DNA from: Strigomonas culicis
Taxonomy: Eukaryota > Euglenozoa > Kinetoplastea > Trypanosomatida > Trypanosomatidae
DNA: 28,904 nucleotides
Direction of reading: 5' to 3'
Assembly: GCA_000482145.1 (NCBI GenBank)
Contig: AUXH01000202.1
Location: 1-28,904, forward strand
The notes below the pieces were generated by a model. That model was not told the DNA's origin. It made no database searches and saw only the letters and a list, made by a program, of their open reading frames with translations. Position 1 is the stretch's first letter. Every line of letters starts with the position of its first letter. Both the position numbers and the translations under genes were made by a program. Shown piece by piece: positions 6,612 through 15,525 of this stretch.

Positions 6612-8375
6612 ATGTCGCTCTTCACGTCCACCTATCTACCGGAGGACGCGGAGGAGAAGCTGCGTCAGTATGAGTACCACGGGCAGGACCACAGTTACCT
6701 CTTTCAACACTTCTGGCGGCCGCTGTGCCGCCGCGTGGTGCACTACCTGCCGGTGTGGCTGGCAGCCAACGTGATCACCGTCGGCGCGCTCTTCTTCGTG
6801 TGCGTCTCCCATGCGCTGCTCAGCTTCGCGATGCCTTCCTTCTCCGTGAAGGGCCACCTCGATGAGGATGGCGGCGGCGGCAACGTCGACAGCCCGTACC
6901 TGCGCTACGTGCTGCTTCTCGCCGCGGTTGCGCTGTTCCTCTATCAGCTGCTGGACAACCTCGACGGGCACCAGGCGCGGCGCACCGGCACGTCATCGCC
7001 GCTGGGGCTGCTGATGGACCACGGCTGCGACGCGTTCAACTGTATCGTCGGCGGGCTGAACCTGGCGGCCGCGCTCGCCTGCGGGCCGTGCTGGAAGGTG
7101 TGGGTCATCCTTAGCAACACGGTCGTCGTGTTCTTCCTCAACACCTGGGAGGAGTACTACCGCGGCGTGCTCGTGCTGCCGGTTATCAACGGACCCAACG
7201 AGGGCATCGTCATGGCGATCATCCTCTATGTCTGGACGGCGCTGACCGGCGGGCCACAGTGGTGGTGCAACGCGATCGAGATCCCCGCGGGGTGGCTGCC
7301 GGCCGTGCTGCGCCAGCCGGCGCCGCAGGCCGCGGCCGACTTCGAGGCAGCCGTGCTGCAGCGCGTGTGCCCGCTGCTGCTCGCGCGGCCGGCCGCGCGG
7401 CCTCACCACGGGCCGCCCGACCCCGAGTACAGCGTGCTGCCCTTTCTCTTCAATATGAACTGCAGCGAGAGCTACGTGCGGGCGCCGCCGCTGCCGACGC
7501 GGAACCCCCACGTGGACCCCCTCACGGCGTCGCGCATGGACCTTGCGAATCTGTGGCAGGGCAACAGCCCGCTCCAGCAGATGGTGCTGCGCCTCTACGG
7601 CTCCAGCGAGGACGTGCTACACATCAAGTACAACACCGTCATGGTGTGGTTCATGACCTTCCTCGCGGTGTGCACCTGCGCCGGACACGTCTACCAGGTG
7701 TACCGCGCGATCAGCGCGAACCACAAGCCGCAGCTCGGCAGCGGTTGGCTGTACCGTCGCCACCCCTTCCTCCACGCGCTCACGCGGCTGCTGCCGCTCT
7801 TCTTGCTGACCGTGCTGTCGTGCATCTGGTTCCTCACCTCACAGGAGGACATCTTCCGCCGCCACCCGCGACTCTTCTGCTGGACAGTCGGGCTGCTGTA
7901 CACCAAGCTCGCGGTGCACCTGATGGTGTCTCACCTCTGCAATGACCTGTTCCATCCGTTCCGCCGCACGCTCGTGCCGTACATCCTCTTCGGCGGCCAC
8001 ATCTTTCTCACCTACGTGATCAACGTGAACCGGCTGCGCCGCTCGCAGCTCCAGACAAAGCGCAACGGCAGCTACACCGCGGCCCGGGGCAGCGCGGCGC
8101 TTCCCAGCGGCGGTGGTGGCAGCAGCACGATCGAGTACGACCTCGCGCAGTACGCCTACGACCTGGACGAGGAGCTGGTGCTGTACGAGTTCTTTCTTCT
8201 CTCCGTCGTCACCTTCGCGCACCTCGTGTACCATGTCGTGCGGGAGACGGCCGACGTGCTGCGCGTGCCCATCTTCACCGTGCCCGCGGAGAAGCAAAAG
8301 GTGCTGCGGGAGCAGATACAAGCGGAGAAGGTGCTGAAGATGAAGGAGCGGTGTAGCAAGAGGAAGAAGCTGTAG
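6612..8375 (+). CDS. CDP-alcohol phosphotransferase: ethanolamine/choline phosphotransferase (587 aa)
   Basis: The protein carries the complete CDP-alcohol phosphotransferase signature: Asp118-Gly119-x2-Ala122-Arg123-x8-Gly132-x3-Asp136-x3-Asp140, whose aspartates bind the metal and CDP-alcohol. Family knowledge: these ER membrane enzymes join CDP-ethanolamine or CDP-choline to diacylglycerol or alkyl-acylglycerol, the last step of the Kennedy pathway to PE and PC. The N-terminal Tyr-rich segment, the Pro-x-Trp-Leu-Ala-x-Asn-x-Ile-Thr block near residue 50 and a Trp-Glu-x-Tyr-x-x-Gly block after the signature all match EPT1/CEPT proteins. At 587 aa it is longer than the usual about 400. The extra length includes a segment at about 218-336 and a Gly/Ser-rich loop at about 476-525. 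Several hydrophobic helices are visible. The C-terminus ends K-R-K-K-L, which fits a KxKxx ER-retrieval signal. Ethanolamine versus choline preference cannot be read from sequence. Confidence 0.92.
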   Translation: MSLFTSTYLPEDAEEKLRQYEYHGQDHSYLFQHFWRPLCRRVVHYLPVWLAANVITVGALFFVCVSHALLSFAMPSFSVKGHLDEDGGGGNVDSPYLRYVLLLAAVALFLYQLLDNLDGHQARRTGTSSPLGLLMDHGCDAFNCIVGGLNLAAALACGPCWKVWVILSNTVVVFFLNTWEEYYRGVLVLPVINGPNEGIVMAIILYVWTALTGGPQWWCNAIEIPAGWLPAVLRQPAPQAAADFEAAVLQRVCPLLLARPAARPHHGPPDPEYSVLPFLFNMNCSESYVRAPPLPTRNPHVDPLTASRMDLANLWQGNSPLQQMVLRLYGSSEDVLHIKYNTVMVWFMTFLAVCTCAGHVYQVYRAISANHKPQLGSGWLYRRHPFLHALTRLLPLFLLTVLSCIWFLTSQEDIFRRHPRLFCWTVGLLYTKLAVHLMVSHLCNDLFHPFRRTLVPYILFGGHIFLTYVINVNRLRRSQLQTKRNGSYTAARGSAALPSGGGGSSTIEYDLAQYAYDLDEELVLYEFFLLSVVTFAHLVYHVVRETADVLRVPIFTVPAEKQKVLREQIQAEKVLKMKERCSKRKKL

Positions 8376-8744
8376 CGCTGCCAGGATGAGACGGATGGAT
8401 TTGTTTTTCTTCTTCTTTTTCGTATTTTTCTAATTACTTCGTATAATAATGTTGTATATTTATTTGACTCTTAAACTCCGGTCTTCTTACACGTATTCGA
8501 CGTGAGTGGAGGCGAAGCCAATTCGTGCGTGTGCTTGCATTCATTTAAAAATAATATATATTTATTAATTCTCTCTCACTACACACACTCCTAAATATTA
8601 TTATTATCATGTTGTACTTGTAGATTTCAATTTGATCACAATAAAAAGATGCATAAGTGCAATTCATTTCTTTTTCCGCGTTATGTGCCGCATCAGGCGG
8701 TTCGCCAGGAACGAAATGAAAATGAATGCGCTCTTGTCATTTTG
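8376..8744. other. Intergenic spacer, no gene seen
   Basis: AT-rich 3' UTR and spacer with T tracts, short TA/AAT runs at about 8548-8570 and ATTATT units at about 8596-8608. No coding or RNA signal was recognised. Confidence 0.6.
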
Positions 8745-8790
8745 CTTTTCCGCATTCTGCCCTTCTCTCTCTTTCTCCCGCTACCATCAG
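8745..8790 (+). promoter_or_regulatory. Probable trans-splicing signal for the gene at 8896
   Basis: A long pyrimidine tract (CCTTCTCTCTCTTTCTCCC core at about 8760-8780) ends in ACCATCAG with AG at 8789-8790. The 5' UTR would be about 105 nt and contains no ATG before 8896. This is one of the clearest acceptors in the window. Confidence 0.75.
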
Positions 8791-8895
8791 AAGTGTTACC
8801 AAATAGAAAGAACTAGAATACATATAGAATAATTCAAAGAAGAAGACGAAAAAACTCTCTTGGTACTCTGTCTTCTGTGGCGGACGTCTTAGATC

Positions 8896-11800
8896 ATGGA
8901 TACTCGAGGCGGTGGCGGCGCACGGCCCTCCTACGCGAGGCCGACCGCGGCCAGCCGCAGCGCGGCGCTGAAGAAACGCGCCGCGCGGTCTCTGTCCCCC
9001 TCTCGCAACCGCCGCGACCACCCCAAACCGGTGGCTGGCAGCCGCCCCGCGAAGCAGGTGACGCTCGCCGCGGACCTGGCGGCGGGCGACAGACCGGCTG
9101 CGGCGGCGCCGCCCGCGGACGAGGAAGAAGACGACACGTTCGATGTGCTGGATGCCGTCAACGCGATTCACAGGTCCCTGGAAGAGGGGCAGGACGAGGT
9201 AGAGGACGATCGCGCGGCCGCGCACCGGCACCGCATCCCCGGCGGCCTGGTGAAGGAGCACCACGTCCTCGCCTCTCTGACGGACACGGTGCACCAGACA
9301 CTGCAGCTCGCGCGGGACGACCTCGTGCACAGCTACGCGCTGTCCGCCGCCGGCGCCCACCGCCGGCACAGCGCGGCGGAGGCGGCGGATGAGCTGTGGG
9401 CCGACGCGGACCTCCTGGGCGAGGCGGCGGGCGCCGACCGCCCGGCAGAAGCCGTCGCGCACCTCTTCATGGACGACGTTCAGGCGCTGCTGGACAGCGC
9501 GCTCGCCACGACGGCGAAGGGACGCGGCGGCGCCGCGGGCGGGTTAGACTACGACGCGGAGGTGGAGGAACTGCAGATGGGCAAGCAGGCACTCGCCTTT
9601 TTGAAGAAGATCGGCGACAGGCTGACCTCGATGCGGCAGGGCCTACGCGAGGGCTCCCCGGACGCGCGCGGGGCCCTTCCCGCTCTGGGCGCGGCCGGCG
9701 CGCGGCCCGCCCCGCTGCTGGCCATCAACCACCTGTCCCCCGTGGAAATCGTCGAGCTGGTGGATGAAGCGAACCGCCAGGAGGGCGGGTGCGAGGCAGC
9801 CGCGACGACCGGCGCGGAGGAGGCGGACCTCCGCGACGTGGACGCCTTCCATCCGGCGCAGTACGCCATGGCGCTGCTCCGCCAGAGCGCCCCGAAGGAC
9901 ACGGAGGACGACGATGCGGATGGGTGGGCCGAGGAGGGCGCGGGGCAGCGCTCGCCGCAGTCGCTCGGCGAGGCGAACGAGGCCATCCTCCGCGACGTGC
10001 TGGCGTCCGTGCAGACGGGTGACAGCGACGACGCGGCGGCGCTGCCGCGGCCGACGACGCGCGGCGAGCGGGCGCGGGCGCGGCAGCAGCGGACGCACGT
10101 CGCGTCGCTGCTGCAGCAGCGGTGCGCGGCCGGCGACCGCGGGGCCGCGGCAGTGCTGCAGTCCGCGGAGGCGCTCGAGGCGCGGCGGCTGCTGCCGTAC
10201 AGCCTCGCCGCGCGGCCCCCCGGCGGCGCCCCGCCGCAGGACCTGCCGCCGCCGGCCGCGGCCAGCGCGCTGCCGCACGCGTACCTGCAGGCGTCGCTGG
10301 AGCAGCAGGCGCACTTCCAGCAGCAGCAGACGACGCAGCTCTGCCACCTCTTCGCGGAGAAGGTGGTCGGGCCGCTGACGGAGGAGCTGCGCGGGGAGAT
10401 CGGGCGGCAGCAGCAGCTGCTGGACCATCTGGCGCAGGTGCAGCGCGAAGAGAAGCGCCGCCGCGAGCAGGCGCCGCGGGCCTCCCTCGGTCAGCCGGCC
10501 GTCGCGCTCTACCGCGAGGCGCAGCGCGCGAACGAGCGGCTCGGCCTCGACCCAGGCGTGGAGCCCTACGCGGTGGGCAGCGCGCTGCAGCACGCCGCGC
10601 TGGCGGCCGGCCAGGGCCCGCTGCCGCCGCTCATCACCATCACGACGGAGCCGCTCGACCCCGCGAAGCTGTTCGCCGGCGCGCCGCCGCCCTCCCGCTA
10701 CGTGGGCGGGGCGGCCACGGCGGTCGGCCGGCACGAGGCGGACTACATGGCGCGCGAGCTGCTGCGGCAGCGCGACGACTACGAGCTGCGGCTGGCGGAT
10801 GAGAAGGATAAGCGCACGGCGGAGCAGCGCGCCTTTCATGAGCTGCTGACGCAGCAGCAGGCCGCGATGCTGCGCGAGCACAGGGACGCGGTCCGCCTCC
10901 TCCAGCGCGACGCGCGCACGCAGCAGGCGGAGAACGTGTCGCTCGCGCAGCAGCTCCTTGCCGTGCGCGAGATCGGCATCGGCCGCGAGAGCCGGCGCGC
11001 GCTCGAGCAGCACGACGCGACCACGCGGCAGATGCTGAAGGGCACCGTGGACGTCATCCGCTCCTACACGGAGGCGCTGCGGCCGCCGCATGAGCGGCCG
11101 CGGCGCGCGGGGCCACGCCTCCCCACCGCTGCTCACGCAGACGCCGCCGCCTCCGGTGCCACCCCCTCCCCACCGCCGGAGCGCAAGCGCAGCGGCAAGG
11201 CGGTGCGGCGGCCGCAGCGGCCCACGGCGGCAGCGGTCGAGCGCCCCGCCACCGAAGAGCAGAAAGCGGCGGCGGCGGCGGCGGAAGAAGAAACGCTGTT
11301 CTCGCTGCCCACGAGCGCCGGCACGCCGTCGCTGCGGCCGAAGCGCGTGTCCTTCGTGGCGACGGCGGAGCCCACCCCAGCGGAGGTGGAGACGCAGCAG
11401 CACAGTGAGACCGCAGGCGCGTCGCACGCTGAAGCGGCGGCAGCGCCCGCCGACACGCGCAGTGCGGAGGAAGGCGAAGCGAAGCCAACGACAGACACGG
11501 CGACGGATGGCAGCGTCGCCACGCCCCCCGCCGCGCCGACAGACGTTCCTTTTGACTCGAGCGCCGAGGACGACGACGAAGAAAAAGAGGCGGCGCCATC
11601 GCCTGTAGCTGCCACCGCTCCTGAGCGCGGGGGGGAGCGGCAGGACGCCGCGGCGCCGACGGCGGAGGTGCGGCAGCAGCCGGTGCGGGCGCCAGCGAAG
11701 CGGCCCCCCCTGCGGCCGTACAAGGTGCGCCTGCCGTCCTCCGAGGGCAGCGCGCGCGACGCGGAGGAGACGGAGGGGGGCGACGCGCAGCCACCCGCCG

Positions 11801-14800
11801 CCCGCCGCAGCCCCCCCACCGTGCCGCGGAAGCACGCCCCCGCAGCGCGCCGCGCCCGCAAGGCCACCGGCAAGCCGGCTGCTGCGGTGCCGCCGCCGCA
11901 CCGCAGCAGCGCCGCCGACCTCGCCGTGTATGGGGGCAGCCCACACAAGGCGCGACGCGCGTCGGCGCGGCGGCCGACCTCGCCGAAGCGCCACTTCGAC
12001 CGCGAGGAGACGTCTCCGCTGGAGGACGCGCGGCAGCACCGTTGGTTGTCCCCCCCGGCGCCCGCCAGCGACGCGGGAGAGGCCCACGCAGCAGCGGAGC
12101 GTGCGCCGCCCCCGCTCGCCCCCGTCGCGGCGGAGGCGGTGGCGCTGCCGCGCAGCGCGACGGTGATCGCCGGGAGGCCCGTTGTGCAGAAGCCACTGCT
12201 GCTCTATGTGCCGCCCAGCGACGCGCCCACACCCCCGCCCGCCGCGGCGGCGGCCCCCAGCCCCGAGGACGAGGCCTCCTACTTCTCCTTCCTCGGCCCG
12301 GCGCAGGCGGAGGAGACGACGCAGTACAAGCGGCGGTGGCAGCAGCACACGCTGGCGGTGCAGCACGTCCAGGCGACGGAGCACGTCGTCGCGGAGGACC
12401 TGCTGAGCCACCGCGCGCACGCGGCGCGGAGCCAGCAGCAGCCGCCGCACGGCCGCGACGGGCCCGTCGGGCTGCACTTGCGGACGGGAGCGCACGACCG
12501 CGCGGCGACCGCCTTCCTGTCGGAGCTCCGCACGCCGTACGCGGTGGAGGCGGTCGAGCGCGCGCGGCGGGAGGGAGCCGCGGCGGACCCGGCCGCGGCG
12601 CGCGCCGTCGCCGTCTCCCCGCGCATGGCGGAGGAGGCAGCCGCCCTGCGCGCGGCCCGCGCCCGACTCCGCCACATCCGCAGTGTCCTGATTACGCCCG
12701 GGGACACGGTACCGGCGCGCCCGCCCGCCGCCGCCGCGCCGTGCGACAGCGTCACGCGGCGACTGACGAGCGAGGTGGTGCACTCCATCCTCGGCGAGGC
12801 ACGGGAGGAGTCGCTCTTCGCGGAGGTGCTGGAGGGGCTCACGCATGATCTGTTCGACATGGTGCTGAGGGCCGACATCGCGGCTCGGCAGCCGCAGGCG
12901 GCGGAGCGCGCGGCCGCGGGCGACGCGCCGACGACGCCCGCCACGGCGGACGACCGGTCGGAGCACGAGAAGGAGTGTGGGGCTCTGTTGCTGCACTTCC
13001 TGGAGGATGCCATGCTGGAGCGGCTGGCGGCCGCCCCCGCCGCGTGGGAGGCGGCGCGCGGCACCGGTGACGCGCCGCCGCCCGCGGCCGTGGAGGGCTA
13101 CGTGCGGCAGGTGCTGCAGCAGGTGCTCGCGGAGCGCGTGCTGCCGCCCGTCGCGGGCGAGGCGGACGCGGACGCGGATGCGGCTCGGCCGGCGCAGCGC
13201 GGCAGTCTCTTCTCCGACGGCGTGCCGCCGCCGCACGAGACGGTGTCCGTGCCGCACGCCCCCGCCGCCCTCTCGCCGCCTGAAGCGACGCCGCCTCCAG
13301 CGGAGAGCGCGCCGCGCGAGGCGGGCGGCGCCGGCGGCGTGACGCTGCAGCTCGCGGTCGACGCCGCGCCACCGCCGGCAGCCGCGGACACCGCGGTGCA
13401 CGTCGGCCGCGCGGAGGGGCACGTGGCGCTGGGCCAGCGGAGCGAGGTGCACCTCGTCGTGGACGTGCGCGCGGCGCCGCCGCCCGCCGCGAGCGGCGCG
13501 GATGCGGGCGGTCTGCTGCGGCTGCCGCGGCTGGCGGAGGAGGACGCGCGGCGCGCGACCAACACGGAGACGCTCGCGGACGTGTTGGTCGAGGCCGCCG
13601 CGCCGCGCCGCTCCGTCGCGGAGGCGGCGGAGGCCGACCGCGCACCGCTGCTGCTGCCGCCGCCGCCGCCCGCCGGCACCGCCCCGCTCGGCCTCGCGCC
13701 CACGGCCGGCCCGCCGCCGCCCCTGCTGGGCAGCGACACGGCTGTGGTGGAGCTATCACCGCCGCCGTCGCCGCCGCAGCAGCAGCAGCCGGGTGTGGAC
13801 GATGCGCTGCGGCGGCTGCTGCTGCGCCACGTGGGCGAGCACGAGGCGGGCGAGCGCCGGCTGGTGGAGCAGGAGTGCCTCATGGAGCTGCGCATGCTCG
13901 CGTGGGAGGCGAGGACGGCGCAGCTCGACCGGCGCCGGACGGACGCGGCCGCGGCCGCCCACCCACCGCCGCAGCCGTCAGACGCACCACTCGCGCAGCC
14001 GCAGGAGGCGGCGGAGGGCAAGCGCTCCGCCGCCGCGCCGGAGCCGGAGCTGGAGCTGGAGCCAGCCCCCTCCACGCAGCCGAAGAGCAGCATACGGGAC
14101 CCTGTCACCAAGTTTATCTTTGAGTGGCTCAGGGAGCACAAGGACAGGGAGACGCTCACGAAGCAACGAGGGGACATTGTGGGTGGGCTGCACGCCGCCG
14201 CGCTGGCGGCGGCGGGCGATCTGGATCACGGCAGCGTGCACACGCCCGTCGCGGGCCCGCAGCGGCACGCGACGTACAACACGCGCGGGCTGACGGCCGC
14301 GACGAGCTCCTCCAGCTCCACCCACGTCTCGAGCACGCACCCGAGCAGCTACGGGCCGACGGGCGGCCACCGCTTCCTGCGCGGCGGGGAGCAGCTGGCG
14401 GTGCTGCACCGCCGCACGGACGCCGCCGCGCGGCCGGTGCTAGACGCGCAGGAGCGGCTGCAGTTCCATCAGATGTTTCACAGCGCGCCGCGGCCGTCGG
14501 ACGCGACGAGCTCAACCGCCACGACGCGCTACACCGGTGTGGGGGACCTCCCGTCGGAGGGCATCCGCGGGGAGCCTCTCAGCACCGCGTACGCGCCGCC
14601 CTTCGTGCGGACGGGCGACTCCACCACGGCCACCAGTAGCACCGCCACGGCGCGCGCGTCGCGGGGGGCGACGTCCACGGACTCGTCCGCGAGCGTGCGG
14701 CCGCCCCGTGGGCACGCCACCACCGACGCGCGCAGCCGGACGGCGCCGCCCGCCGCGGACACGCAAGTAAGCGCGGGGGATCAGCTCACGGCGGCGGTGC

Positions 14801-15000
14801 TCGCGCTGCAGGCGAAGGAGGCGCGCGCGCGGGGGGCGCACGCCGCCCGGCAGGCGTTCGACGGCCCCCACCTCGTCACGACCCAGAGCCCGCCGCACCC
14901 GGCCGCGCCAGCGCAGGCCGCCGCCGCCGTGGAAGCAGCCGCCGCGCCCGCTGAGGCAAGGCAGCGGTTTTCAAAGGCAGGAACACTCCCCTTCAATTGA
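8896..15000 (+). CDS. Very large Ala/Pro/Arg-rich coiled-coil protein, probable cytoskeletal or ciliary scaffold (2034 aa)
   Basis: No enzyme domain is visible. Short conserved-looking, non-repetitive helical islands are embedded in disordered Ala/Pro/Glu/Arg sequence: about 76-105 (acidic), 186-253 (helix ending in a basic stretch), 278-296, 468-525 (Gln-rich coiled coil), 615-729 (long Arg/Glu/Gln coiled coil), 1125-1170, 1285-1335 (amphipathic Leu/Val helices), 1357-1379, 1399-1419, 1635-1685 and 1737-1770. Residues of about 730-1120 and 1420-1630 are low-complexity Pro/Ala, and the tail after 1770 is Ser/Thr/Ala-rich. There is no signal peptide or membrane helix. Alternation of coiled coils and disordered linkers is typical of basal-body, transition-zone or other cytoskeletal scaffolds, so I infer a structural role; the arrangement vaguely recalls TALPID3-like centriolar proteins, but this is weak. 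The start is the first ATG after the acceptor. The extreme GC-rich codon usage leaves long shadow frames on both strands. Confidence 0.85.
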   Translation: MDTRGGGGARPSYARPTAASRSAALKKRAARSLSPSRNRRDHPKPVAGSRPAKQVTLAADLAAGDRPAAAAPPADEEEDDTFDVLDAVNAIHRSLEEGQDEVEDDRAAAHRHRIPGGLVKEHHVLASLTDTVHQTLQLARDDLVHSYALSAAGAHRRHSAAEAADELWADADLLGEAAGADRPAEAVAHLFMDDVQALLDSALATTAKGRGGAAGGLDYDAEVEELQMGKQALAFLKKIGDRLTSMRQGLREGSPDARGALPALGAAGARPAPLLAINHLSPVEIVELVDEANRQEGGCEAAATTGAEEADLRDVDAFHPAQYAMALLRQSAPKDTEDDDADGWAEEGAGQRSPQSLGEANEAILRDVLASVQTGDSDDAAALPRPTTRGERARARQQRTHVASLLQQRCAAGDRGAAAVLQSAEALEARRLLPYSLAARPPGGAPPQDLPPPAAASALPHAYLQASLEQQAHFQQQQTTQLCHLFAEKVVGPLTEELRGEIGRQQQLLDHLAQVQREEKRRREQAPRASLGQPAVALYREAQRANERLGLDPGVEPYAVGSALQHAALAAGQGPLPPLITITTEPLDPAKLFAGAPPPSRYVGGAATAVGRHEADYMARELLRQRDDYELRLADEKDKRTAEQRAFHELLTQQQAAMLREHRDAVRLLQRDARTQQAENVSLAQQLLAVREIGIGRESRRALEQHDATTRQMLKGTVDVIRSYTEALRPPHERPRRAGPRLPTAAHADAAASGATPSPPPERKRSGKAVRRPQRPTAAAVERPATEEQKAAAAAAEEETLFSLPTSAGTPSLRPKRVSFVATAEPTPAEVETQQHSETAGASHAEAAAAPADTRSAEEGEAKPTTDTATDGSVATPPAAPTDVPFDSSAEDDDEEKEAAPSPVAATAPERGGERQDAAAPTAEVRQQPVRAPAKRPPLRPYKVRLPSSEGSARDAEETEGGDAQPPAARRSPPTVPRKHAPAARRARKATGKPAAAVPPPHRSSAADLAVYGGSPHKARRASARRPTSPKRHFDREETSPLEDARQHRWLSPPAPASDAGEAHAAAERAPPPLAPVAAEAVALPRSATVIAGRPVVQKPLLLYVPPSDAPTPPPAAAAAPSPEDEASYFSFLGPAQAEETTQYKRRWQQHTLAVQHVQATEHVVAEDLLSHRAHAARSQQQPPHGRDGPVGLHLRTGAHDRAATAFLSELRTPYAVEAVERARREGAAADPAAARAVAVSPRMAEEAAALRAARARLRHIRSVLITPGDTVPARPPAAAAPCDSVTRRLTSEVVHSILGEAREESLFAEVLEGLTHDLFDMVLRADIAARQPQAAERAAAGDAPTTPATADDRSEHEKECGALLLHFLEDAMLERLAAAPAAWEAARGTGDAPPPAAVEGYVRQVLQQVLAERVLPPVAGEADADADAARPAQRGSLFSDGVPPPHETVSVPHAPAALSPPEATPPPAESAPREAGGAGGVTLQLAVDAAPPPAAADTAVHVGRAEGHVALGQRSEVHLVVDVRAAPPPAASGADAGGLLRLPRLAEEDARRATNTETLADVLVEAAAPRRSVAEAAEADRAPLLLPPPPPAGTAPLGLAPTAGPPPPLLGSDTAVVELSPPPSPPQQQQPGVDDALRRLLLRHVGEHEAGERRLVEQECLMELRMLAWEARTAQLDRRRTDAAAAAHPPPQPSDAPLAQPQEAAEGKRSAAAPEPELELEPAPSTQPKSSIRDPVTKFIFEWLREHKDRETLTKQRGDIVGGLHAAALAAAGDLDHGSVHTPVAGPQRHATYNTRGLTAATSSSSSTHVSSTHPSSYGPTGGHRFLRGGEQLAVLHRRTDAAARPVLDAQERLQFHQMFHSAPRPSDATSSTATTRYTGVGDLPSEGIRGEPLSTAYAPPFVRTGDSTTATSSTATARASRGATSTDSSASVRPPRGHATTDARSRTAPPAADTQVSAGDQLTAAVLALQAKEARARGAHAARQAFDGPHLVTTQSPPHPAAPAQAAAAVEAAAAPAEARQRFSKAGTLPFN

Positions 15001-15273
15001 ACAAGGCAGAAGCGAGTGTTGCTTCACCACCACACACATAGAAAGACGACGATAAATAAAGCGGCAAGACAGCTATTTCTGTTTTGCGATTGTATCATTC
15101 ATATTTGATTTCCTTCTTTCTATTCTGTTTTGTATATTTTGTCTATTTTTGTTATCACTATTAGAACGATAGAAAAGGGGGAAAAAAGTGGGAAAAAGTG
15201 TTTATCGGAGTGAGTTCTTGTGTATATGATCCAGTTCGTGTCTATCCAAAAAAAAAAGGAACTTACATTGCAA
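15001..15273. other. Intergenic spacer, no gene seen
   Basis: 3' UTR and spacer with AT-rich sequence and T/A homopolymers. No coding or RNA element was recognised here or in the remaining spacer up to 15525. Confidence 0.6.
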
Positions 15274-15340
15274 CTTTTCTTTACTACTCTCCTTTCTTTT
15301 TCTTTCTCATTTCCGATATATATATTCGGTTTTTTGGTAG
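15274..15340 (+). promoter_or_regulatory. Probable trans-splicing signal for the gene at 15526
   Basis: A long pyrimidine tract at about 15274-15316 is followed by TATATATA and TTTTTTGGTAG, with AG at 15339-15340. Alternatives closer to the start are AG at 15437-15438, 15502-15503 and 15519-15520. No ATG occurs between 15341 and 15525, so each choice leads to the same start codon. The alternative with AG at 15519-15520 would leave a very short leader. Confidence 0.5.
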
Positions 15341-15525
15341 TCAGTAAAGAAACACTGTGTTTGTTTCTAAAAAAAAAAGAGAGAGAGAGCAACTCTTTTT
15401 TGCTCGGTGTACATTTTGGCTCGCCTCCACTTGTATAGTCTTGCCACCGCCATACATACACACACACATAGATACTTCTGGAATAGATACATACATTTTT
15501 TAGATTTATTTTATTATTAGATAGA

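Noticed and set aside
9643..13452. A 1269-codon open frame on the minus strand inside the 2034-residue gene
   Set aside because: It is opposite to the transcription direction and rich in Arg/Gly/Ala repeats. It arises because GC-rich third positions remove stop codons on the other strand. The sense frame has start, stop and splice signal in the right places.
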